Of a stretch of 8,736 nucleotides of DNA, positions 1-5,532 are shown one piece after another. The notes beneath the pieces were generated by a model that saw only the letters and a program-made list of their open reading frames with translations, was not told the origin of the DNA and did not search any database. Location: contig CAISOQ010000074.1 in assembly GCA_903887095.1 (NCBI GenBank), positions 1 through 8,736 on the forward strand. The letters run 5' to 3'. The stretch's first letter is position 1. Each line of letters opens with the position of its first letter. The stretch is from an uncultured Flavobacteriia bacterium (lineage in GTDB: Bacteria; Bacteroidota; Bacteroidia; Flavobacteriales_D; Crocinitomicaceae). Made by a program: the position numbers and the translations under genes.

Positions 1-200
1 GCTACAGTTGCTGCTGCAACACTGAATCCTAAAAACTTAAGGAAATCACGACGGGCTGTTGAAGTTTCTTTTAGATTTTCATCTCCAAGAAATTCTTCTA
101 CTGACATTTGAGATGGAAACTCCTGCTCTTTCGATTTTAGGAATTCCGGAGTCTCATTCAGTTCTTCAAGACCTTTCCAATATTTTCTTGTCATCGCCAT
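1..200 (-). CDS. actB: Alternative complex III subunit ActB, N-terminal fragment (runs off left edge)
   Basis: Only the first 66 codons are visible. In characterised alternative complex III (quinol:electron-acceptor oxidoreductase), ActB is the large periplasmic subunit, combining a molybdopterin-oxidoreductase-like domain without the cofactor and an iron-sulfur domain. The visible part matches the usual ActB leader: a polar start (MAMTRKYWKG), an acidic stretch with a VEEFLGDE segment, then a twin-arginine motif ARRDFLKFLGF (R50, R51) followed by the small hydrophobic run SVAAATVA. This predicts Tat export of a folded, cofactor-loaded protein. The iron-sulfur part lies outside the window. 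The gene starts 28 nt after the actA stop on the same strand, as expected in an actABCDEF operon. An ATG two codons further in (192-194) is an equally possible start; neither has a Shine-Dalgarno. The assignment rests on the leader plus the actA neighbour. Confidence 0.9.
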   Translation of the reverse strand, partial: MAMTRKYWKGLEELNETPEFLKSKEQEFPSQMSVEEFLGDENLKETSTARRDFLKFLGFSVAAATV

Positions 201-228
201 AGATTATTTGGACTTATTCTGTTCTTAA

Positions 229-1596
229 TTAATAGTGGCACTTAGCACATTCCCAACCACCAAGTTCGCTTACAGATACTTTACCGTCTTCAAGGTATTT
301 CTCATAAAGTTTCTTGTCTTTCATCAGTCTTCGATGGATTTCGTTGTAGTAACCATCATTTTTCGTATCGATTGAACCTGTTGAAATTTCCTTCTCCTTG
401 TGACATTCGATACACCAACCCATTGTAAGAGTTGCTTTTGTGAGCGGAATATTTCCTTCAATTTTATTCAATTCAGAAACCGGTTGTACTTTCACCGCTT
501 CAACTTGTTTTGTCATATCTCCGTGACACTGCTTACAATCTACCTGACCAACAACAACGTGTTGAGAGTGATTAAAGTAAACGTGATCTGGAAGAACATG
601 CACCTTATTCCAAACAATTGGCTTTGTGTTTCCTGTGTATTTTCCAGCGCCTGAAGGATCCCATCCTGCTGCTTCGTAAATCTTAGCAATTTGTTCTTGT
701 TGCGCAGGAGTGCGTCCATTGACTTGTTTGTGACAGTTCATACAAACATTCACGGTTGGTAGACCAGCCGATTTTGATTTTGTAACTGAGTTGTGACAAT
801 ACTTACAATCGATTCCGTTAGTTCCTGTGTGGATAGCATGCGGGAAAGCAATTGGCTGAGAAGGCTGATATTCTTCAACTATACCAATACTATAGAGACT
901 TAGGAACAAAGTAACAATCGTACTGATAACCAAAACAAGGGAAACTAACCCAACATAAAGTCTGTATTTCCAAGCCCATGCTTTGAATTCTTCAGCGTAT
1001 GTCAAACCTTGTTTAACTTCCTCACCGTCGTTTTCTGCAGCAACTAATTTCAATTGTCTTCTAACACCTCCCACTGCAAGTATTACAGTGATGAAAATAA
1101 CACCTAAAATAATCCAAATCCAACCAGCAGATCCTTCTTCTTCGCTTGCAGCATTTGGATCAGTGGCCATAGAGCCATCTCCAGGAGCTCCTGCGGCTGA
1201 CGCACCTCCAGCAGCAGGATCTGGTTGAGAATCAACCCAATCCATTATAGCATCAATGTCCTCCTTTTTTAATTCAGGGAATTGACTCATCGCTGTTGGC
1301 GACCATGTTGACACTGTTTTTGCATATGGATCAGCAGCAACTGCATTTTGCCAATTATTCACCCACTGGTAAATAGAACCTTCTTTAGCACCTCCATCAG
1401 ACCATTTCTGGCGAACCTGGAAGAGTTTGGGTCCAGTACTATTTTTGTGTGGCTGGTGACAACTTGCACATTTCGCTTTGAAAAGCGCTTCACCTTGAGC
1501 ATGAGCGGTGGAAATTCCGGCCGAGAACAAGAGTACAAGCGCGCCGAAATACCAATTTTTAAAGTTTCTAAACATCTGACTACTAGATATTTTCAT
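229..1596 (-). CDS. actA: Alternative complex III multiheme cytochrome c subunit ActA (six heme sites)
   Basis: This is the membrane-anchored cytochrome c subunit of alternative complex III, which takes electrons from the quinol-oxidising core and passes them to a periplasmic acceptor or a terminal oxidase. The 455-aa protein has an export signal (residues 1-34, cut near AHA/QG). A monoheme class-I-like domain follows, with CASCH at 43-47 and M103 as a possible sixth haem ligand. An Ala/Gly/acidic linker (about 124-156) leads to two transmembrane helices (about 158-178 and 212-239) around a short cytoplasmic loop. The C-terminal periplasmic domain has five CXXCH sites starting at C264, C285, C354, C395 and C450. 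The five-site part matches the ActA pentaheme domain; the N-terminal monoheme domain makes six sites in all. The last CXXCH is only one residue from the C-terminus. The ATG at 1596 gives a complete signal peptide; M8 is a less likely alternative. actB follows after 28 nt. Confidence 0.92.
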   Translation of the reverse strand: MKISSSQMFRNFKNWYFGALVLLFSAGISTAHAQGEALFKAKCASCHQPHKNSTGPKLFQVRQKWSDGGAKEGSIYQWVNNWQNAVAADPYAKTVSTWSPTAMSQFPELKKEDIDAIMDWVDSQPDPAAGGASAAGAPGDGSMATDPNAASEEEGSAGWIWIILGVIFITVILAVGGVRRQLKLVAAENDGEEVKQGLTYAEEFKAWAWKYRLYVGLVSLVLVISTIVTLFLSLYSIGIVEEYQPSQPIAFPHAIHTGTNGIDCKYCHNSVTKSKSAGLPTVNVCMNCHKQVNGRTPAQQEQIAKIYEAAGWDPSGAGKYTGNTKPIVWNKVHVLPDHVYFNHSQHVVVGQVDCKQCHGDMTKQVEAVKVQPVSELNKIEGNIPLTKATLTMGWCIECHKEKEISTGSIDTKNDGYYNEIHRRLMKDKKLYEKYLEDGKVSVSELGGWECAKCHY

Positions 1597-1643
1597 GTAA
1601 AAAACTGTAAGTCTATCATCAAAAAAACACTTCTTGACGCTAG

Positions 1644-1651
1644 CAAAATTA
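1644..1651 (-). promoter_or_regulatory. Candidate -7 promoter element of the act operon
   Basis: The minus strand reads TAATTTTG here, a full match to the Bacteroidota -7 consensus TAnnTTTG, preceded by TAT. It is the only match on this strand between actA and the divergent SPOR gene. Transcription would start near 1637-1641, giving a leader of about 40 nt before the actA ATG. No good -33 TTG/TTTG is seen at the usual 19-21 nt spacing; the nearest TTTG lies about 33 nt upstream. The element match is seen directly; promoter activity is inferred. Confidence 0.5.
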
Positions 1652-1783
1652 TAAGAATCGTCAGATTTCGTGACAGTTTTATGACAAATTTGAAGCTTCT
1701 GTATTTAATTTAAATTCATTCTAAATAAGAAAAAAGTCTGAATAACTGATTCATACTATTTTAACTTAAATTAAGATTCCCTT

Positions 1784-1803
1784 AAAATTGTGTTGACAAT
1801 TTT
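1784..1803. repeat. Perfect 8-bp inverted repeat with 4-nt loop in the act/SPOR spacer
   Basis: The arms AAAATTGT (1784-1791) and ACAATTTT (1796-1803) are exact reverse complements around GTTG. The core TTGT-N4-ACAA resembles the general form of sites bound by dimeric helix-turn-helix regulators such as the Crp/Fnr superfamily, but it matches no consensus I can name with certainty. It lies about 27 bp upstream of the plus-strand -7 element, where an activator could bind, and about 130 bp upstream of the act -7 element. The right arm runs into five T residues, so a weak AT-rich hairpin terminator is possible, but no gene ends nearby. Confidence 0.4.
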
Positions 1804-1816
1804 TCAATCCGATGTT

Positions 1817-1828
1817 TGATATGTATCA
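1817..1828. promoter_or_regulatory. Small interrupted palindrome next to the SPOR-gene -7 element
   Basis: TGATA-TG-TATCA is a 12-bp dyad ending 1 nt before the TACTTTTG element. A regulator bound here would cover the -7 region, so it is a possible operator. Short dyads are common in AT-rich spacers: AATTTAAATT at 1707-1716 and CTTAAATTAAG at 1765-1775 are others in the same spacer. The functional claim is therefore weak. Confidence 0.2.
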
Positions 1829-1829
1829 T

Positions 1830-1837
1830 TACTTTTG
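1830..1837 (+). promoter_or_regulatory. Candidate -7 promoter element of the SPOR-domain gene
   Basis: TACTTTTG is a full match to the Bacteroidota TAnnTTTG -7 consensus, 20 nt before the ATG at 1858. Transcription would start near 1841-1844 and give a very short, A-rich leader. No convincing -33 TTG is present at 19-21 nt spacing. Confidence 0.55.
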
Positions 1838-1857
1838 AATTCAAATAAGAGTAAAAA

Positions 1858-2262
1858 ATGATTAAACTTTTTCTTCTTACAATTATCCTTTTATCATCTT
1901 TCTGCTCGAAAGCTCAAGAAGGTGTTATCGAAATTAAAAGTGACCCACGAATCGAGTTACTTGTCAAAAAACAAGGAATGCCTTCAAATGCTTCAAATTC
2001 TCCTCAAATTTCAGGATTCAGAATTCAAATTACTTTCGATCCAGAAAGAAAGACGATTGATGAAGCAAGAGAACGTTTCACTTCAGTATATCCTACTATT
2101 GACACCTATGTAATTTTCAATGCTCCAAATTACTTTTTAAAAGTTGGTGATTTTAGAACACAACTAGAGGCAGAGAAAATCAAGGATGGACTAACACGCG
2201 ATTTTCCAACAAGCTTCATTATTAAGGAACAAATTAATCTTCCAAGGATAGACCAACAATAA
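1858..2262 (+). CDS. Small exported SPOR-domain protein
   Basis: This 134-aa protein has a signal peptide (about residues 1-19, with a cut near SKA/QEG) and then one SPOR domain over most of the mature chain (about 50-128). Diagnostic segments are GFRIQITF, the central YVIFNAPNYFLKVGDFRTQLEAE, and the closing FPTSFIIKEQINLP. SPOR domains bind glycan strands stripped of stem peptides and usually place proteins at division sites; many Bacteroidota encode small stand-alone SPOR proteins of this type. The only leader cysteine is preceded by Phe, so the sequence is not a proper lipobox and a soluble periplasmic protein is more likely than a lipoprotein. The ATG follows an A-rich leader without a Shine-Dalgarno. 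The gene is divergent from actA, and its last 29 bp overlap the end of the convergent flavoprotein gene. Partner and exact role are unknown. Confidence 0.85.
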   Translation: MIKLFLLTIILLSSFCSKAQEGVIEIKSDPRIELLVKKQGMPSNASNSPQISGFRIQITFDPERKTIDEARERFTSVYPTIDTYVIFNAPNYFLKVGDFRTQLEAEKIKDGLTRDFPTSFIIKEQINLPRIDQQ

Positions 2263-3412
2263 TATCTTGTGCTGCACAAAAACCGGAGGCGACACAACCT
2301 TGGATTAAGTACCCGCCCGTTGGCGCATCCCAATCAAGCATTTCGCCAATCAAATAAGTGTTGGGAAAATGAATTGCAGCAAAACTCTCATTAATTTCAT
2401 GCATACCTATTCCTCCAACCGTCGAAATAACCTCGTCGACAGGCCTTAAGGATCTTATTTCTAATGGGAATTTTTTAATCAGACCTGCTAATATTTCTGG
2501 GTCAAGAAATTGCTCTTTGGAAGTGCAATCTTTGAGAAAAAGGAGAACTTGTTTGTTCAACTTCAAATGCCTTAATCCATCTGTCGGATTCTTGGCTTTT
2601 TCCAAAACCGATTTTATCTGAACCAATTCAAGATCCGGTTTGAAATCAATAAATATTTCGTTGGACTGTCGAAATGATCCATTCAGAGCATAAATAGGCG
2701 CTCCTTCTAATCCATAACTTGTAAAAACTACATCCCCACTTTTCGAAATACAATCATCAAAGACCCTGCAATTTTTTATGAAATTTCCCTCTAGATCTAA
2801 ACTGTTTAAGTAATTGGCTAATACAAATCCGCTATTACTTGATTTGAACTCAGTTGTCGCAAATCCTTTAGATTGAAATAATGTAAGCCATTTCCCATCA
2901 GAGCCTGTAACTTTCCAGGAGCCACCACCCAACGCGAAAATTTTCTTTTTACTAGCTACTTGAATAAGTTGATCTTTGCATTGAAACGTAAGAGTTTCAT
3001 TTTGAAAATCTATCAAGCGATAGCCATAATAAAATTTTGCCCCGTTATCTTTAAGTTGTGATATCCATCGATCCAAAACTTCAATGGGCTTTGTTCCTTT
3101 TACAGGAAATATTTTTCCTGAACTACCAACATAGGTTTCAATTCCAATATTGTTAAGAAACGCAACAAAATGATCTTTCGTGAACAAGCGAACTGCTTGC
3201 TGCAATGCAGGATGATTATACTTCTCAATAAAACCATCTAGATCTTCATTGTTTGTCAAGTTGAAACCGCCTTTACCTGCTACAAGAAATTTACGACCAG
3301 CAGCCTTATTGTGATCAAAAAAAGCAACAGAAATACCTTTGCTTTGTAAAACAGAACCTGCCATTAAAGCCGCTGGACCTGTTCCGATAATTGCAATTTC
3401 ACATTTGATCAT
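2234..3412 (-). CDS. FAD-binding flavoprotein of the HI0933/BaiN-like superfamily (probably the PP_4765-type subgroup)
   Basis: The 392-aa protein opens with a Rossmann dinucleotide fold, IAIIGTGPAA (GxGxxA at G10-A15). It then has the family motif GRKFLVAGKGGFNLTN (39-54), a LGGGSW segment (161-166), STVGGI (330-335) and the C-terminal FAD-contacting block GEMLDWDAPTGGYLIQGC (356-373). These identify a flavoprotein of the HI0933 superfamily, and the LDWDAPTGGY form points to the subgroup called uncharacterised flavoprotein PP_4765 family. Enzymes of this superfamily are presumed NAD(P)H- or FAD-dependent oxidoreductases; the substrate here is unknown. I start at the ATG (3410-3412), which places the GxGxxA loop at residue 10, the usual distance. 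The in-frame TTG nine codons upstream would add residues with no role and would lie upstream of the likely promoter. The 3' end overlaps the convergent SPOR gene by 29 bp; the 5' end is divergent from rnpA. Confidence 0.85.
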   Translation of the reverse strand: MIKCEIAIIGTGPAALMAGSVLQSKGISVAFFDHNKAAGRKFLVAGKGGFNLTNNEDLDGFIEKYNHPALQQAVRLFTKDHFVAFLNNIGIETYVGSSGKIFPVKGTKPIEVLDRWISQLKDNGAKFYYGYRLIDFQNETLTFQCKDQLIQVASKKKIFALGGGSWKVTGSDGKWLTLFQSKGFATTEFKSSNSGFVLANYLNSLDLEGNFIKNCRVFDDCISKSGDVVFTSYGLEGAPIYALNGSFRQSNEIFIDFKPDLELVQIKSVLEKAKNPTDGLRHLKLNKQVLLFLKDCTSKEQFLDPEILAGLIKKFPLEIRSLRPVDEVISTVGGIGMHEINESFAAIHFPNTYLIGEMLDWDAPTGGYLIQGCVASGFCAAQDIIVGLSLED

Positions 3413-3415
3413 AAG

Positions 3416-3423
3416 CAAATCTA
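3416..3423 (-). promoter_or_regulatory. -7 promoter element abutting the flavoprotein start codon
   Basis: The minus strand reads TAGATTTG, a full TAnnTTTG match, followed by CTT and then the ATG. With the usual few-nucleotide distance from this element to the transcription start, the mRNA would begin at or within a few nt of the ATG, giving a leaderless or near-leaderless transcript. A TTTG lies upstream but with only 13 nt of spacing, too short for a normal -33 element. Confidence 0.55.
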
Positions 3424-3455
3424 AAACTTCTTTTCTCAAACGTTGATGGGTTTGG

Positions 3456-3463
3456 TATCTTTG
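3456..3463 (+). promoter_or_regulatory. -7 promoter element abutting the rnpA start codon
   Basis: TATCTTTG is a full TAnnTTTG match, followed by TTGA and then the rnpA ATG at 3468. Initiation a few nt after the element would fall on or next to the ATG. It mirrors the element of the divergent flavoprotein gene 32 bp away. No good -33 TTG is seen at 19-21 nt; TTTTC at 3431-3435 is the closest. Confidence 0.6.
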
Positions 3464-3467
3464 TTGA

Positions 3468-3863
3468 ATGAACGAGTCCTTCGGAAAGGAATATAAACTT
3501 TGCAGCCAAAAAAAGATTCAAGAAATCTTCGATGAAAGGAAGAGCCTGAGAAGCTACCCCTTTGTCATGCACTATAAGGTTGTGAATGAGGATGAAAAAA
3601 CGCGTTTTCAAGTTGTAGTTTCTGCTCCCAAACGCACCTTTCGTAAAGCAACCGATAGAAACCGTATTAAAAGGCTAATGCGTGAATCAATTCGAAAGAA
3701 TAAATTATATTTAGAACCGTTTTTAGCTGAGCAAAATATCCAATTGGCATTATTTATGATTTATACATCCAAAGAAGAATTACCCTTGGATACACTTATG
3801 AAAAAAACACAACAGCTATTTAAACAATTGATAAACACCCTTGAAAATGATCAAACCAATTAA
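3468..3863 (+). CDS. rnpA: Ribonuclease P protein component
   Basis: This is the small basic protein subunit of RNase P. With the catalytic RNA, which is not in this window, it removes 5' leaders from tRNA precursors in the cytoplasm. The length (131 aa) is normal. The signature RNRIKRLMRE spans R64-E73, the RNR-x-KR motif in the helix that contacts the RNA. The N-terminal segment KEYKLCSQKKIQEIFDE is the usual start of the fold, which supports the ATG at 3468; the next in-frame Met (M34) would remove it. A cluster of Lys/Arg residues (43-80) fits RNA binding. rnpA often follows rpmH, but here it is the first gene of its cluster and is divergent from a flavoprotein. Its last 17 bp overlap the start of the S41 peptidase gene, suggesting co-transcription and perhaps translational coupling. 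Confidence 0.93.
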   Translation: MNESFGKEYKLCSQKKIQEIFDERKSLRSYPFVMHYKVVNEDEKTRFQVVVSAPKRTFRKATDRNRIKRLMRESIRKNKLYLEPFLAEQNIQLALFMIYTSKEELPLDTLMKKTQQLFKQLINTLENDQTN

Positions 3864-5499
3864 TTCGTTACTAACGTTTTTAAGCGCAGCACTATTCGTA
3901 CTTGCATTTCAATTTAATTCGCAAGCCCAAAGTAATGGATTTGAGGTAATAAAAAACCTTGAGCTGATGGATCAAATTTACCAGCACCTTGAAATGTATT
4001 ATGTAGATGATGCGCAGGTTGGTAAACTTTCCAAGGTTGCCATTGATGCCATGTTGGAAGAGTTGGACCCTTACACAGTATATTATCACGAATCAAACAT
4101 TGAAGATTATAAATTAATGACAACCGGCCAATATGGTGGAATTGGTGCGTTGATTCGGAAAATAGGTGATTTCACATACATTGCTGAACCCTATGAAGGT
4201 AATCCAGCGCAAAAATCCGGTCTGATGGCAGGTGACAAAATCATCAGCATAGATGGAAAAACAATGGAGAAATTACCCTCTGATGATGTTTCTGCTTCCT
4301 TAAAAGGTCCAAAAGGAACAACGATAGTAATCGAAATCGAACGTTCAAATGGTGAAAAGAAAAAAATCTCTGTCACACGCGATGAAATTAAATTGCCAGA
4401 TGTTCCATACTCGGGTATGCTGAATGAAACGGCGGGTTATATAAAATTAAACAGCTTTACTCAAACAGCATTTGCGGATGTAAAAACCGCTTTTCAAGAA
4501 TTGAAAACCAAAGGAATGAAAGAATTGGTTCTCGACTTGCGAGGAAACGGTGGAGGTCTTCTCATAGAAGCGGTAAAAATTGTAAACATGTTCGTGCCAC
4601 GCGACCAAACAGTTGTAACAACAAAAGGACGCGTTGCGGAAGAAAATCGTGTTTATAAAACATTGGAGAATCCATTGGATTCACAAATTCCTTTAACCGT
4701 GCTAATCGATGAAGGCTCTGCATCAGCAAGTGAAATTGTAGCGGGCAGTTTGCAGGATTTAGATCGCGCGGTGATCATCGGTCAAACTTCATATGGAAAA
4801 GGGTTGGTTCAGCGAACTTATGACTTGAAATACGGATCGAAGGTAAAACTCACCATTGCAAAATATTATACGCCATCAGGAAGATGTGTGCAAAGACTTG
4901 AATATTACGAGAAACAAGATGGCGAAAAACCAAAGGAAATAGCCGATTCATTGCTTAAAGTATTTAAAACTTCGAACGGAAGAGAGGTGATTGATGGCAG
5001 GGGGATTGAACCTGATATTGATGTAAAAGAACGCGATTTGAGTCGACTCACTGCTACAATTTATGCCAATAACCTCATCTTTAATTACGCAACAAACTAT
5101 CACAATGCGCATGCTACGATTGCTGAAGCCGGAAAATTTGCATTAACCGATGCTGAATACCTTGCTTTCAAAGATTTTGTCTTGAAAGAAGAATTTACCT
5201 ATTCTACAGCATCAGAAGAAATGCTAAAGAAGATGAAAAAAACGGCAGAAGATGAGGGATTCTATGAAGATTCTAAAGCTGAATATGATGCTTTAATGGC
5301 AAAAGTTGTTCCGTCGAAAGAACGGGATTTGGAGAAATTCAAGTCGGAGATAAAAATGATGCTTGAAAACGAAATCATTTCGCGCTATTATTTTCAAAAG
5401 GGCCGCGCAATTGATTCCTTTAAGACTGATGAAGTTTTAGAAAAAGCATTGGAAACGTTAAAAAACATCAAGACTTACAATACTATTTTAGGAAAGTGA
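3847..5499 (+). CDS. S41 carboxyl-terminal processing peptidase (CtpA/Prc family)
   Basis: This is a periplasmic serine endopeptidase of the tail-specific protease family, which cuts substrates from or near their C-termini. The 550-aa protein has a signal peptide (1-28, cut after SQAQ), an N-terminal helical lead-in, and a PDZ domain (about 85-178, including GIGALI and SGLMAGDKIISIDG). The protease core contains DLRGNGGGLL (230-239). The catalytic pair is visible: S293 in GSASASEI and K318 in TSYGKGLVQ, 25 residues apart as in E. coli Prc (S430/K455), with D304 at the place of Prc D441. The protein is therefore predicted active. Residues from about 390 to 550 form a largely helical, Lys/Glu-rich C-terminal extension. 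The ATG at 3847 is preferred over a TTG two codons upstream. The start overlaps rnpA by 17 bp, and the next gene begins 33 nt after the stop. The substrate is unknown; an envelope protein is likely. Confidence 0.92.
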   Translation: MIKPINSLLTFLSAALFVLAFQFNSQAQSNGFEVIKNLELMDQIYQHLEMYYVDDAQVGKLSKVAIDAMLEELDPYTVYYHESNIEDYKLMTTGQYGGIGALIRKIGDFTYIAEPYEGNPAQKSGLMAGDKIISIDGKTMEKLPSDDVSASLKGPKGTTIVIEIERSNGEKKKISVTRDEIKLPDVPYSGMLNETAGYIKLNSFTQTAFADVKTAFQELKTKGMKELVLDLRGNGGGLLIEAVKIVNMFVPRDQTVVTTKGRVAEENRVYKTLENPLDSQIPLTVLIDEGSASASEIVAGSLQDLDRAVIIGQTSYGKGLVQRTYDLKYGSKVKLTIAKYYTPSGRCVQRLEYYEKQDGEKPKEIADSLLKVFKTSNGREVIDGRGIEPDIDVKERDLSRLTATIYANNLIFNYATNYHNAHATIAEAGKFALTDAEYLAFKDFVLKEEFTYSTASEEMLKKMKKTAEDEGFYEDSKAEYDALMAKVVPSKERDLEKFKSEIKMMLENEIISRYYFQKGRAIDSFKTDEVLEKALETLKNIKTYNTILGK

Positions 5500-5532
5500 T
5501 CGTTTGATCTTCCATAAAGAAACTTTCTACTT

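Noticed and set aside
1126..1225. Ala/Gly/Pro/acidic linker in ActA as a possible assembly error or repeat
   Set aside because: The reading frame is intact, there is no tandem repeat unit, and flexible linkers between cytochrome and membrane domains are normal.
1348..1713. 121-codon open frame on the plus strand running antisense to actA
   Set aside because: It lies mostly opposite a clearly real cytochrome gene, has no recognisable domain and no promoter; it is a by-product of the actA reading frame.
1793..1821. TTGACA followed 17 nt later by TTGATA, resembling an E. coli-type promoter
   Set aside because: The second hexamer is a poor -10, and the Bacteroidota primary sigma factor uses TAnnTTTG, which is present nearby as a perfect match.
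3413..3439. Upstream TTG start for the flavoprotein (nine extra codons)
   Set aside because: The ATG at 3412 puts the GxGxxA loop at the normal position, and the TTG lies upstream of the best -7 element, outside the predicted transcript.
3841..3846. TTG start for the S41 peptidase two codons before the ATG
   Set aside because: The ATG at 3847 already gives a normal signal peptide; the extra residues add nothing.
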